From Inia geoffrensis (lineage: Eukaryota > Chordata > Mammalia > Artiodactyla > Iniidae): a stretch of 64,000 nucleotides of DNA. The stretch lies in NCBI GenBank assembly GCA_036417435.1, contig CM070912.1, forward strand, positions 21,936,055-22,000,054, in the 5' to 3' direction. Position 1 is the first letter of the stretch. Each line of letters begins with the position of its first letter. A model generated the notes under the pieces. It saw only the letters and a program-made list of their open reading frames with translations. It was not told the origin of the DNA and ran no database searches. Of this stretch, positions 45,185 to 57,507 are shown one piece after another. Both the position numbers and the translations under genes were made by a program.

Positions 45185-46020
45185 AGGCCCAGCTAGGCCC
45201 TCATTATGACCTAGAAATCTTCCTACTTTTCTAGCCAGCTCTCTCTCTCCCATTCTCTATAGCAGCTGTCTCAACCTTTTCCACTCTCCACAAACTTCCA
45301 ACCTTATCATCCCCTTTTCACTCCTAACAAATGACCCCTTCTGTTATACCACAGAGAAAATATAAGCCATCAGAAGTAAACTCCCTCAACTTTCTACCAT
45401 CAGATCTAGAAACTAACTTAATCTACTTGCCCCTTACTTCCTTTCCTCTTGTCACAAAGGAACACTTACCTTGTCTCCTGAAGTCTATCTCTCTGCTATG
45501 CTCTGTCTACCACTCCGCTTTGTATCATTAGGATCCTTACTCAACCAAGAATTCCTTCTCTTTGGTGCATTATCAACCCCTCCCTTTCTACCAACTCCTT
45601 ATTACCATCAAGATAAGCCCAACTCCTCTCAAGCTAAAACTTACACACCCTGGACCCCACATTCTTTTCTATTTAACTAACCTCCCTCTCCCTTCCACCG
45701 GCAAAATTCCATCTCCATTGCTATCTTACTTCACCTAGTCACTTCTCAAGCCACTGTGAATGAGGCTCCTACTCTACCACTTCACTGAAACTTCTTTCAT
45801 CAAGGTTATTAAAAATCTTCTTAAAGCCAATTTCATTTTACTTTGGTAACCCTGCTGACCATTTCTTTCTTCTTGAAGGCACTTTCTCCCCATGGTTTCC
45901 ACAATATCAAATTTTCCTTTGGTTTTCCTCTTAAGTCTAGCTCTTTTTCAGCCTCCTAAAAATGTTGGTAATCTTCAGAGGTTTGTCCCAGGTTCTGTTC
46001 TCTTTTTTCCCCCCTTCACT
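45185..46020 (+). mobile_element. L2 LINE coding-region remnant
   Basis: About 830 bp with TATAAGCCATCAGAAGTAAAC, CTCCCTCAACTTTCTACCATC and TGAAACTTCTTTCATCAAGG, paralleling the L2 block at 27.2-28.3 kb. Chance open frames here are not genes. Confidence 0.55.
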
Positions 46021-46261
46021 CCTTGTACTCTCCCTGGGAAATACCATCCCTACACAGAGCTTCTAAAATAAATCATACACTAATGACTATTCTTTATCTT
46101 CACTCCAAGTCTGATTTATCAGTTTCAGATTCACCTATACATCTGCCCAGCAGGCATATTCTCCGGTTTGACAAGCTCTTCAAATTCAAAATATTAAAAT
46201 TGGGATTAATATTAAAATGGCCCCCTAATGCCCTAACAATCAAGTCCAAGTTCTTCACATA

Positions 46262-46600
46262 GCTTAAAAGGTTCTTTAGAAAACATGTTGGCAGTTTCTT
46301 AAAAAAACTAATCATGCAACTACTATATGACCCAGCAATTGCACTCCTGGGCATTTGTCTCAGAGAAATGAAAACGTAGGTTCATACAAAAACCTGTACG
46401 TGAATGTTCATAGAAGCTTTATTTGTAATAGCCCCAAACTGGAATTAGCCCAGATGCACTTCAGCAGGTAAATGATTAAACAAACTATAAAAAGAAATTA
46501 ACTACTTACACACACACCTTGGGATGTCTGATCCTGACTGTGGTGGTGGACACATGAAACTACCCAAGTGATAAAACTGGGTAGCACTTATTAATACATA
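46262..46600 (+). mobile_element. L1 ORF2 C-terminal and 3' fragment
   Basis: TATATGACCCAGCAATTGCAC, CTGGGCATTTGTCTCAG and ACGTGAATGTTCATAGAAGC show sense L1 3' sequence. Confidence 0.7.
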
Positions 46601-46789
46601 AACACAAGTGAGTACAAGTAAAAGTAAGTAAATCTGGATAAGATCTGTGAAATACATTGATGTCAATAACCTAGTTGTGATGTTATACTATAGTTTTGCA
46701 AAAATGTAGGTATAGAATAGGAATAGGCTAGGAATAGAAATGAACTTCCTCAACCTGATAAATATCATATATATATAACACATTATAAC

Positions 46790-47070
46790 AGTGGGATGTA
46801 TATATCCCACCATTAACATACTTAATGGAGAAAGACTGAATGCTTTCCCCCTAAGATCAGGAATAAAGCAAGGATATCTACTCTTGCTGCCTCTATTCAA
46901 CACTGTTCTAAAGGTTCTAGCTAAGGCAACTGGGCAAGAAAAATAAATTCATGGAAACACTATTAGAATAAATGACTTTAAAAAGATTGCAGGATATAAG
47001 ATCAATACATAAAAATTAATTGTGTTTCCATATACTAGTAATGAGCAGTCTGAAAATTAAGAGGTAATGA
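46790..47070 (+). mobile_element. L1 ORF2 reverse transcriptase fragment
   Basis: TAATGGAGAAAGACTGAATGC, AAGATCAGGAATAAAGCAAGG and GGATATAAGATCAATACAT correspond to the L1 RT region, sense strand. It continues at 47308-47382 on the other side of a SINE. Confidence 0.7.
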
Positions 47071-47307
47071 GGGACTTCTCTGGTGGTGCAGTGTATAAGA
47101 CTCTGCGCTCCTAATTCAGGGGGCCTGGGTTTGATCCCTGGTCAGGGAACTAGATCCCACATGCACGCCACAACTAAGAGTTCGCATGCCACAACTGAGG
47201 AGCTCTAGAGCTGCAACTAAGAAGCCCACGAGCCACAACTAAGGAGCCTGTCTGCTGCAACTAAGACTCCATGCAACTAAATTAATTCATTAAAAATTTT
47301 TAAAAAA
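47071..47307 (+). mobile_element. tRNA-derived SINE, divergent long variant
   Basis: Head GGGACTTCTCTGGTGGTGCA and several CACAACTAA units, ending in an A/T-rich tail. It is more diverged than the other long copies. GAGGTAATGA-like duplications flank it inside L1. Confidence 0.8.
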
Positions 47308-47382
47308 GAAGGTAATGATTGCACTTACAATAACAGCAAAAAGAACAAAATACTCAGGAATAAATTTAACAAAATAAGTGGT

Positions 47383-47586
47383 GGGCTTCTCTGGTGGCGC
47401 AGTGGTTGAGAGTCCGCCTGCTGATGCAGGGGACACGGGTTCGTGCCCCAGTCTGGGAAGATCCCACATGCCGCGGAGCGGTTGGGCCCGTGAGCCATGG
47501 CCGCTGAGCCTGCGCGTCCGGAGCCTGTGCTCTGCAATGGGAGAGGCCACAACAGTAAGAGGCCCGCGTACCGAAAAAAAAAAAAA
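47383..47586 (+). mobile_element. CHR-type SINE, short class
   Basis: Sense copy with 7-bp target duplication AAGTGGT (47376-47382 and 47587-47593). It marks the boundary between an ORF2 fragment and L1 5'-type sequence. Confidence 0.93.
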
Positions 47587-47593
47587 AAGTGGT

Positions 47594-49404
47594 AACTTCT
47601 GGGTTCTAGGCCAGTATGTAAGGAGCTTTGAAGCTGTCATTCTTGCCCACAGAACAAGAAAAGTGACGAACAAACTGAATATCAACAACTCTTCTTAGAT
47701 CCATCTGAGAACTGAGAACACAGGGCAAACCACTACCTCCAAAATTAGAGAAACAAACAGGCAGATATAGAGAATTACAACCTACTGGAGCAGAAACCTT
47801 GAAACTTCCATGGGGACTGATACCAGGGTAGGAAAATCTAAACTGTAACTTATGAATTCTTGGAGGCTCAGTGAGTTCAAGTTTAAGTGTTAAAAATTCC
47901 AGGAGTGTCTAGTTTTAGAAGGTCTCCCACACTTTTGTGAGTTTTACCTCTGGGCGCTCTACAAGGTTCTCACAGTGGAGATAAGAGAAAAATTTCCTTT
48001 TGCATCCAGCATGTAAAAGGAGAAAACAGCTATTTTAAAATAAACCCAGAACATTCTATTCTTAACGAGGCTTGGCCTCAAAAGAAACCATTTCACCAGA
48101 GCCTAACAGACTGGGGTTTTTACCAGAGCCTAATGGAGCTGGAGAAAGAGAAAGAGCCAACTCCAGCCCTTTTTAGCCTTAATGTCTCAGCTAAGGAGGG
48201 TAGGGGGACTGAGAAATACTTGCAAAGGTCACAGCCCAGGGGCACAGGCTCACTAGAAGACTCACTAAAAGACCTGAGCACAGAACTGTAAAATGCTCTC
48301 CCTCCCTACATACCTTGACATCACCCAAATAGGGTTCCTGTATAATAGCAGAGGAATACAACTCAAATAACTGCATGTATCAGATCTTATTTAAGAAGTC
48401 TCTACAGAACCTCCAGACAACACTGAAGACAAAAGACAAAAAAAAAAAAAAAAAAAAAGACAAGACATCAAAGGAAATTTTAGCCACTGACACTACAGCT
48501 ACAGTAAATACAGCCAAGCCCCAAGCCAGATAAACATAAAACGTCACACTAAAAGGCCTATTTATCTTAGTTTCCTTTTACCCAATATATCATGTGCAGC
48601 TGTCAACAAAAAATTACAAGACATACTAAAAAGATAAACAGTTTGAAGAGAAAGAGCGAACAAGCATCAGAAGTAGACTCAGATAAGAAAGACATTGGAA
48701 TTGTCAGACTGGAAATTTAAAATAACTATGATTAATATGCTAAAGGCATATGTAATGGAAAAAGTGGACATCATGCAGAAATAGATGGGCAATGTAAGCA
48801 GAGAGACAGAAACTCTAAGAAAGAAAATGCTAGAAATCAAAAACCCTGTAACAGAAATGAAGACTGTCTTTGATGGGTTCATCAATACACTAGACACAGC
48901 TGAAAAAAGAATCAGCAAGCTTGAAGAAATGTCAATAGAAACTTCCGAAACTGAAATGCAAGGAGAAAAAAGAAAGAAAAAGACAAAACAGAATATCCAA
49001 GAACTGTGGGACAATTACAAAAGGTATAACATAGTGTTGCGGGAATACCAGAAGGAGAAGAAAGAGAAAAAGGAACAAAAGAAATATTTGAAGCAATGAC
49101 CAAGAATTTTCCAAAATTAGTGACAGGTACCAACCACAGATCCAGGAAATTCAGAACATCAAGCAGGATAAATACCAAAAAACATATAAGTATATATATT
49201 ATATTCAAACTGAAGAAAATCAAAGAGAAAATCTTGAAAGAAGCCACAGCAAAAAACACCTTACCTATAGAGGAGCAAGGGTAAGAGTTATATCAGGCAC
49301 CATGCAAGAAGACAGTGGGGTGAAATATTTAAAGTTCGAAAGAAAAAGCCCCATCAATCTAGAATTCTGCATCCAGTGAAATTATCCTTCAAAAGTAAAG
49401 GAGA
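47594..49404 (+). mobile_element. L1 5' region and ORF1, sense
   Basis: Decayed L1M-type 5' region followed by ORF1 at about 48780-49290. It includes a long A run near 48435-48460. It is followed by a long CHR SINE and then by more L1 sequence. Confidence 0.65.
48785..49290 (+). pseudogene. L1 ORF1 remnant
   Basis: Reads ETETLRKKMLEIKNPVTEMK, then a coiled-coil-like LDTAEKRISKLEEMS and KQNIQELWDNYKRYNIV, which is the conserved start of the L1 ORF1 RNA-binding region. A frameshift follows near 49040; the next frame gives FPKLVTGTNHRSRKFRTSSR. It is lysine- and glutamate-rich throughout, and is LINE sequence rather than a host gene. Confidence 0.75.
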
Positions 49405-49786
49405 GAGGGACTTCCCTGGTGGCACAGTGGTTAAGAATCCACCTGCCAGTGCAGGGGACACAGGTTCGAGCCCTGGTCTAGGAAGATCCCACATGCTGCG
49501 GAGCAACTAAGCCCGTGCACCACGACTACTGAGCCTGCGTGTCACAACTACTGATGCCCATGCACTCTAGGGCCTGTGTGCCACAGCTACTGAGCCCGTG
49601 TGCTGCAACTACTGAAGCCCACTAGCCTAGATCCCGTGCTCCACAACAAGAGAAGCCACCACAATGAGAAGCCCACGCGTTGCAACAAAGAATAGCTCCA
49701 CTCGCTGCAACCAGAGAAAGCCCGCGCGCAGCAACAAAGATCCAATGCAGCCAAAAAAAAAAGTAAATAGAGGATAGTCTTAAAAA
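49405..49786 (+). mobile_element. CHR-type SINE, long class
   Basis: Sense copy of about 380 bp including two A-rich tail segments. Perfect 14-bp target duplication AAAAGTAAAGGAGA at 49391-49404 and 49787-49800. It is the longest SINE in the window. Confidence 0.93.
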
Positions 49787-50219
49787 AAAAGTAAAGGAGA
49801 AATAAAGACTTTCTCATACAAACAAAATTGAAAGAATTTTCCACCAGTAGACCTGCTTGTAAGAAATATTTAAAAATTCTTCAGAAAGAAGGAAAATTAC
49901 ATAGATCAGAAATTTGAATCTACAAAAAGAAAGGAAGAGCATGAAGGAATAAATGAAGGTAAAATAAAATCTTTTATTTTTCTTATTCATGATTGATCTA
50001 ACAGAAAACAGTTTGCTCAAAGTAATAATAGCAACGATGTATTCAGTGAAGTGAATGACAGCAATGTTACAAGGAGGAACTGGGAATTGAATAATACTTT
50101 ATAATAAGGTAGCTGCACTACCTCTGAAGTGGTGTAGTGTTATGTGAAAGAGGACTTGGATTAGTTATAAATGCATACTGCAAACTTAAGGTCAGTCACT
50201 AAAAAAATTTTTTTTTAAA

Positions 50220-51885
50220 GTATAACTCTTTTACACTGAACACTACAAAATGTTGCTGAAATTAATGAAGTTTTAAATAAATGGTAAGATATCCCATACC
50301 CATGGATTGGAAGGCTTAGATAATACCCCCCAAATTGATTTATAGATTCAGTGTGATCCTTATCAAAATCCCTGCTGGGTTTTTTGTTTGGTTTTGCTTT
50401 GTTACTGTTGCAGCAATTGACAAGATGACCCTAAAATTTATATGGAAATGCAAGGGACTTAGAATAGCCACAAAAATCCTGAAAAAGAACAAAGCTGGAA
50501 GACACACTTCTTGACTTCAAACCTATTATAAAACTACAAGTAATCAAAATGGTGTAGCAATGGCATAAGGACAGACATATAGATCAATGGAGTAGAATTG
50601 AGTCCCAAAATAAACCCTCACATTCATGGCCAATTGATTTTTAACAAGGGTGCCAAGACTATTCAATGAAGAAAGAATAGTCTTTTCAACAAGTGGTGAT
50701 GGGACACATGTGAAAGAATAAATGTAGACCCCTGCTTCACACCATATACAAAAATTAACTCAAAACTGAAGAGAAATCTAAATGTAAGAGCTAAACCTTC
50801 TAGAAGAAAACTTAGGAAAAGACCTTCATGACAGTGGATTAGGCAATAGTTTCTTAGATATGACACCAAAAGCACAAGCAATAAAAGAAACAATAGATAA
50901 AATGGACTTCAAAATTAAAAGCGTCTGTGCATCAAAAAATACCATAAAGAAAGAGAAAAGATAACCTACAGGACAGGAGAAAATATTTGCAAGTCATATG
51001 TCTAACAATGAGTTATCTTTTACAACTCAATAATAAAAAGACCATTCAACATAAAAATGGGCAGAGGATCAAACAGACATTTTTCCAAAGACAAGAGAAA
51101 TGGCCAAAAGCATATGAAAAATGCTTACCATTATTAGTCATCAGGGAAATGCAAACCAAAACCACAATGAGAACTACTTCATATCCACTAGGATGGCTAT
51201 AATCAAAAACACAAATAACAAGTATTGGTGAGACATGGAGAAACTGGAATCCTCATACATTGTTGGTGGGAATGTAAAATGGTGCAACCGCTTTGGAAAA
51301 CAGTCTGTCAGTTCCACATAAAGTTAAAGATATGATCCAGCAATTTCACTCCCAGGAAAGCAAGAGAAATGAAAAGATATGTCCACATGAAAATGTGTAC
51401 ATGAATGTTCATAGTAGCATTACTCATAATAGCTACAAAAGCTAGAAACAACCCAAATGTTCATCAACTGATGAAATGCTGAACAATATGTAGCTTATCT
51501 ATACAATGGAACATTATTTGGCCATAAAAAGAAGTGAAGTACTGATACATGCTATGACATGGATAAACCTTGAAAACATTATACTGAAAGAAGCCAGTCA
51601 CAAAAGACTACATATTATATGATTCCATTTATATAAAATCTGCAGAATAGGTAAATATATAGATAGAAGGTAGATTAGTAGTTGCTTAGGGCTGGGATAG
51701 TTGGTGGGGGCGTTAATAGCTTCAGGGTATAGGGTTTCTTTCTGAGGTGATGAAATGTTCTACAATTGACTGTGGTGATGGTTGTACAACCCTGTTAATA
51801 TACTAAAAACTGTACACTTTAAAGGGATGCACTATGTGGCATGTAAATTATATACCTCAATAAATCTGTTTTTTTAAAAAAAGGA
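50220..51885 (+). mobile_element. L1M-type ORF2 3' half and 3' end
   Basis: About 1.67 kb of sense L1: TTCAGTGTGATCCTTATCAAA, AATTTATATGGAAATGCAAGG, ATGGCCAATTGATTTTTAACA, GGGAAATGCAAACCAAAACC, CATACATTGTTGGTGGGAATG, ending TACCTCAATAAATCTGTT. The reading frame is broken throughout. It forms the right end of an L1-derived block starting at 46.26 kb. Confidence 0.85.
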
Positions 51886-51904
51886 GGAAGAGAGATGGAA
51901 AAAA

Positions 51905-52310
51905 TAAGCTCTTCATGATCTAGTCCCCATTTCCCCACCATCATCTGATACCACTCCTCCCTTCAAACTATTGTTATCGGGCACACTGAGCTTTCAGGTT
52001 CCCTACATATAACTTTTTTTTCTAAACCTCTGAGGCTTTAAACTTGCTTTTCCTTCTACATGAAACATTCTTACATTCTTCCCTTCTTTGGCCAATTTAT
52101 TCCTTAGATCTCAGGTTGGATGTCATTATTCCACGTAGCTAGCCATTTCTAACATTCCAAGCCTGAATTAGGGGCACCCCAATGAGCTCCCACAGCAATA
52201 TGCATTTACTACTACTTCAGCACTCTTCTTACTGAATTCCAATTAACTGTTTAATTGTTTTTAGTTCTCACTAAAACTGGGTCTTATTTATTGCATCATG
52301 CTCTAGAGTA
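51905..52310 (+). mobile_element. L2 LINE 3' fragment
   Basis: CATGATCTAGTCCCCATTTCC, CCTTCTACATGAAACATTC, TTAGATCTCAGGTTGGATGTC and ACTGGGTCTTATTTATTGC are L2 3' features. Confidence 0.6.
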
Positions 52311-52456
52311 GGTAAAAAATACCTTGCAAAGAATGGAATAAACTAACCATAAGCCAGAATCACTTTTGTGATCATTAGTCAGCTCAATAGAACACTTAAA
52401 AAAAAAATTCCTGAACTACTGGAAATATTTAATTGTAAAGAGAAGAGCACTGGCAC

Positions 52457-52669
52457 GGGCGTCCCTGGTGGTGCAGTGTTTGAGAGTCCGCCTGCGGATG
52501 CAGGGGACACGGGTTCGTGACCCGGTCCAGGAAGATCCCACATGCCGCGGAGCGGCTGGGCCCCGTGAGCCATGGCCGCTGGGCCTGCGTGTCCGGAGCC
52601 TGTGCTCCGCAAAGGGAGAGGCCACAACAGTGAGAGGCCCGCGTACCACAAAAAAAAAAAAAAAAAAAC
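52457..52669 (+). mobile_element. CHR-type SINE, short class
   Basis: Sense copy; perfect 10-bp target duplication GCACTGGCAC at 52447-52456 and 52670-52679. The tail ends in 20 A residues. Confidence 0.94.
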
Positions 52670-53020
52670 GCACTGGCACACAATTTGCCTAGAAATATGC
52701 ATGTAACACTTAATGTTCCGACACTCTAACTTTTCAAATGGAGAAATACTGACCTGCCTTAGCTGGTTAAGCTTTATACAGACATACATGTTTAACCTGT
52801 TTGGAAAATACAGTTTTGATTTTCACATACTTTGACTGTATTTGAATCTTTTCCTGTGGTGATGCATGATAGGTTCTGAATCCCAGTGAGTATCTATCCA
52901 CAGGTAAGTCTGCAAAATAAAAGACCCAAGAGAATACTAAGACTCAGAGCACTCTTAACAATTCTGAGTCTGGGTCAAGTTTGAATAGACAGTATAGATT
53001 CCATATATATGGAAGATTAT

Positions 53021-53153
53021 AACAGTACCTAAAAGAAAGAGGTTCAGTAGAGTAAAAGGTAATTAAAAAAGGTAAGAGTCACGGATATAGAAAAACTAGT
53101 GGTAACCAAAGGGGAGAGGGGCAAATGAAGGGTATGGGATTAAGAAATATAAG
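53021..53153 (+). repeat. Duplicated segment, copy 1
   Basis: About 130 bp (from AACAGTACCTAAAAGAAAG to TTAAGAAATATAAG) recurs at 54162-54503 with high identity after removing a SINE from the second copy. Its right part looks like an artiodactyl L1 3' end (GATATAGAAAAACTAGTGGT). Confidence 0.8.
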
Positions 53154-53157
53154 TCTA

Positions 53158-53340
53158 GGGCTTCCCGGGTGGCACAGTGGTTGAGAGTCCGCCTGCCGAT
53201 GCAGGGGACACGGGTTTGTGCCCCGGTCCGGGAAGATCCCACATACCGCGGAGCGCCTGGGCCCGTGAGCCATGGCCGCTGAGCCTGTGCGTCCGGAGCC
53301 TGTGCTCCGCAACGGGAGAGGCCATATATATATATATATA
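53158..53340 (+). mobile_element. CHR-type SINE, short class, 3'-truncated into (AT)n
   Basis: Sense copy running normally to GGGAGAGGCC. The usual last 30 or so bases and the A tail are missing and replaced by (AT)n at about 53324-53340. An ATATAAGTCTA / ATATATGTCTA pair may be the target duplication. Confidence 0.88.
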
Positions 53341-54161
53341 TGTCTAAAACAATGTGGTGTTGTCCTTTGTATAGATTTCTTCTAACTTAAGAATGGACTT
53401 CAGAAGCAATTTTCCTAGGAAACGTTCTGAATCTGTGGGGTTGGGTAGAGAAACATGGGTTTATGGGGAAGGAATCTGAGAAAGTGGTCTTTTTAGCCAA
53501 ACATTGTTTTGTGTGAAGTTGTTTAGCAATCCTGTAATTTAGAAATTTCTATGAGAGGTCCAAAAAACTGCTGAAAAGCCTTTATGAACACAACAGCATT
53601 TTCTGTCCAGAAGATTTAATTGTCTGAAGTTCCAAGTCAATTGATTGCCAAACTACATTTTGGTGACACAATGAAAGGAGAGGTAAAAGCTTTAAAACTG
53701 GAAAGGAGATTGAAGAAAGGAGAATTTTCTCAAACCATAAGATCTATGATAATGACATTAAAGTATGTTAGATTTTTTTTTCCCTAGACAGATGATAAGG
53801 CTAGAAGACTATAAATGTCAACTCAATTAAGAAAGAAAAACAGGCAACCCTGTTTCATGTTATGAATCATACATGTATCTAACAGCCTTGAGAAAGAGTA
53901 CTTTTGAACTTGGAAGTATTTAAAATGCTAGGAATGTACATTAAACAATCTGCCTTTTATAACTTTTAAAAACATGAACATTGCAGAAAGTGTAAAGGAA
54001 ACAATGCTCTGATCATATACGCTCATCCACATATACGATAGTGAGGGAATGCTAAGCAGAATGTAAATGTAGAACACAAAATATATAATTTATCGCCTTT
54101 TGGAAAATAAGGTTTTAGAAAAGAAAAAATTAAAGGAAATATGACTGAGAAGGTTATATAT

Positions 54162-54503
54162 AACAATTCCTAAAAGAAAGAGGTTCAGTATAGTAAAAGG
54201 TAATTAAAAACGGAAAGAGTGGGCTTCCCTGGTGGTGCAGTGGTTAAGGGTCCACCTGCCGATGCAGGGGACGTGGGTTTGTGCCCTGGTCGGGGAGGAT
54301 CCGCATGCTGCGGAGCGGCTGGGCCCGTGAGCCATGTCCACTGAGCCTACGCGTCCGGAGCCTGTGCTCCGCAGCGGGAGAGGCCACAACTGTGAGAGGC
54401 CTGCGTACCGTAAAAAAAAAGGAAAGACTTACAGATATAGAAAAACTAGTGGTTACCAAAGGGGAGAGGGGCAAATGAAGGGTATGGGATTAAGAAATAT
54501 AAG
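54162..54503 (+). repeat. Duplicated segment, copy 2, split by a SINE
   Basis: Second copy of the 53021-53153 segment, interrupted at 54221-54420 by a CHR SINE. Unlike copy 1 it continues to the right into a longer L1 3' end, up to about 54670. Confidence 0.8.
54221..54420 (+). mobile_element. CHR-type SINE, short class
   Basis: Sense copy inside the duplicated segment; GGAAAGAST target duplication (54212-54220 and 54421-54429). The insertion site is absent from copy 1. Confidence 0.92.
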
Positions 54504-54670
54504 CTGCTATGTATAAAATAGATAAACAACAAGGATATATTTTATAGCACAGGGAATTATAGCCATTATCTTATAATAAATTTTAATGGAATATAATCTG
54601 TAAAATACTGAATCAATATGCTGCATACCTGAGACTAATATAATCAACTACACTTCAATTTTAAAAAAAG
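54421..54670 (+). mobile_element. Artiodactyl-type L1 3' end
   Basis: AGATAAACAACAAGGATATATT, TATAGCACAGGGAATTATAG and ATAATCAACTACACTTCAATT form a degraded L1 3' UTR, same general pattern as at 59180-59420. Confidence 0.65.
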
Positions 54671-54755
54671 TTGTTTTAGAAATAAGTTTAAGACACCCTT
54701 CTGATATTTACAAAGTATTAATTATTATGTGCTTCTGATGTTAGGATCCTCTCTT

Positions 54756-54870
54756 CTTTTTGGCCATGCTGTGCGGCATGTGGGATCTTAGTTCCCTGAC
54801 CAGGGATCTGATCCGCACCACCTGCATTGGAAGCATGGAGTCTTAACCACTGGAACTCCAGGGAAGTCCC
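54756..54870 (-). mobile_element. Short (115-bp) tRNA-derived SINE
   Basis: Antisense copy from TTTTTGGCCATGCTGTGCGG to CAGGGAAGTCCC; target duplication GGAKCCTCTCTT at 54744-54755 and 54871-54882. It is the only antisense SINE right of 45 kb. Confidence 0.9.
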
Positions 54871-55639
54871 GGAGCCTCTCTCTTTAAAGTCCAGGGACCA
54901 GCAGCTTATCCATGACATTGCTGAAATGATTATAATCAAACAAATATCATAACTTCTACTACTTAAAGCAATTGAGTAATCACAATAAAGGAAAATTACA
55001 TTTGTATGCATGGGTATATATGTATATGCATGTATGTGTTTGGTGTAATGCTTATATTCTGAAACTGAGATAAGAAGGGAAAACTCCAGTAGTTTAATTG
55101 ATAATAATAATTTTTATTGATTGTCAACTACATTCTTTGTATTTTCTGCATAAAAGAAATACAGCTTTTAAAATGGATGGGCACAACCTAGGAAAAGAAC
55201 TGAAATCAATAATTTAGAACTACAGAAATTTAATGACATAAAATATGATAGACTTTAAAAGCTGAAACTGCATCCAGATGTTCTTCCAGAAAGTTATGGT
55301 TAGCTAGCCATGCTAAAACTCCTGGAGACTGTTCTTTGTTGTTTCAGTCAGACAAGAATCTCCAAACGAATACAGAAATTTTCATATTGAGACAAAGGAA
55401 CTGAAGGCAAGGGCTTGAGGCAGGAAACAAATTAGAAATTCAATCTTCTTGTCACTGCACAAGTAGAGCAGATATTTGGCATCTGTCTTTCTCATTTCCC
55501 AAACAGAATCCCAAGTGTTTGGGTTCAGAAAAATCTGGTTTTGTCCTAAACTCTCCTTTAAAACCTTGACATTAGAATAAAGGGTGATCAAAATAAATTT
55601 TGTTTCCCTATCACTCATAAATCTGGAGAAGGAAAAAGG

Positions 55640-55775
55640 ATAAATAATAATAGCTGTCACTATATTCTGGGCACTTATTTAGTGCCATTCATGGTATTAT
55701 TAAGTGCTTTACATATGCTCATTTAATTCTCAAAACAATACAAATGAAGGAACTGAATAACAGCCTAAATGAATA
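55640..55775 (-). mobile_element. MIR-type SINE fragment
   Basis: TAATAGCTGTCACTATATTCTGGGC-like text and ATATGCTCATTTAATTCTCA fit an antisense MIR fragment. Confidence 0.5.
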
Positions 55776-57075
55776 GGTACCAGCATGAAAAAGGTCTGAT
55801 TTGACACTGTGCTCAAAGTTTACTATTTAGTAATATTTTGGTAGAACAGTTTTTTTGTATGTTTGTCCAGAGAGTTAAAACCTTAGAAACATCAACAAAG
55901 AGTCTCATAAACCCTGTTTCCACAGACAATGGCACATTCTCCACAAACAACTTCGCACAGGAAATACTAAATTAATTTTCTCCAGGTGTTTAGAAGCTCA
56001 GTTAATCCAATAAAAGACTATAACACTATTTTATTTTCTTAATTCTAATAAAAAGCAATTTTTAAAAATTAATCTGATTGCCAACCTTACTTCCTTTTAA
56101 AATTATATTGAAATTCTGGGCCTAGATCTTCTGGACAATTTCTCTGGTATATTATTTAAAATTACATTTTAAAGCCATGCACTTTAAAGATAGTAATTCA
56201 TGAGTGATTAAAAAAATAGACTGAATTCCATTTTGATTCTGCTAATTCAAGAAGTTCTTTAAATTCTGTAATTTATTTAAAAAGTAAGTTTGGAGATTTA
56301 TGACACGAAGTACTTTAAGCAAGATCCAACTAAATTCTTGTACAGTTTAATTCTTCCTATCACTTTTACTCTGCAAAATCTCAAATAGCAGCTTGTGTAC
56401 TCAAGTTATTTACATATTTTCTCCCTTAATCATTTGCTTTTCAAAGGACAGAGTTCATTTAACAACCAGTTATTATGTCTTTGTTTCGTTGCTATTTTTG
56501 TTTGCCTTCTTTAATGAATGAATCATGTCAAAATCACAGTTTATAAAGTGATATTTGTTTCTACTATCTCTCATGCAAAAAATGCAGGTCCAACAATTGC
56601 ATTCTTTATCACTCTCCCCGCTACATGTCTCACCACCAAATCCCCAAAAGATATGTTAAATTACAAATAGATATATGTCTTTAAGAAGGCAGGTCTCTCA
56701 TTTACAACTTTCAGGCTCACTTATCAATAGACTATGCCCGTAAGTAATCATGACTTTGACACTAGCTATAATTCAGCAGGAAACTAATTACTGGTGAAGC
56801 AGGAGGAATGAGAATCAAGGGGAAGATCTGTCAGGCCACCTTAATTCGTAAAGAAAAGGGTGGGAAGTGTCACATATCCTTTAACTTAGGAAGGCAGATT
56901 TCAAAAAGGTAGGCATGATTGCACGGAATGAAATTCTTGAAGGAAAAGAGATGCGAGAGGTTAGGAAGCTCTTGAAAATGGGGTTCTGACTAATATTACA
57001 GATGATGCCAAGAAAAGGGAGGTACTAAAGAAACCAGGGACTCACCTGAACAGCACACTATAAAAATAAAAGAAG
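55776..57075. other. Unique intronic stretch
   Basis: About 1.3 kb of A/T-rich intron 1 with no repeat or exon that I recognise. Confidence 0.45.
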
Positions 57076-57079
57076 TAGT

Positions 57080-57200
57080 GCGGTACAAAGAACAGAGCAT
57101 GGGCTTTTAAATCCAGTCTACCACCTAATTAAATGATGCCAAGCAAATCCTTCTCTAAATATGCTTCTTTTTCAGCAAAATGGGAATAACATTTCTTGTG
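57080..57200 (+). mobile_element. MIR fragment
   Basis: GAACAGAGCATGGGCTTTTAAA and TTTTTCAGCAAAATGGGAATAA follow the MIR head and core order; decayed. Confidence 0.45.
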
Positions 57201-57303
57201 AAGAGCTACTATAGGGGGTTTGCTAAGTTCAATGTTTCTTTGCTGGTCTCTTTGCCCTTAGGCTATATACTATTAAGAAAGCACTATGTTCAAAAGTTAC
57301 TTA

Positions 57304-57507
57304 GGGCTTCCCTGGTGGCGCAGTGGTTGAGAGTCCGCCTGCCGATGCAGGGGACACGGGTTCGTGCCCCAGTCCGGGAAGATCCCACATGCCGCAGAGC
57401 GGCTGGGCCTGTGAGCCATGGCTGCTGAGCCTGTGCGTCCGGAGCCTGTGCTCCGCAACGGGAGGCCACAACAGTGAGAGGCCCGTGTACCGCAAAAAAA
57501 AAAAAAA
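57304..57507 (+). mobile_element. CHR-type SINE, short class
   Basis: Sense copy; perfect 12-bp target duplication AAAAGTTACTTA at 57292-57303 and 57508-57519. Confidence 0.95.

Noticed and set aside
48785..49099. A lysine-rich coiled-coil protein
   Set aside because: The sequence pattern is that of L1 ORF1 and the frame breaks soon after; it is annotated as a LINE remnant.
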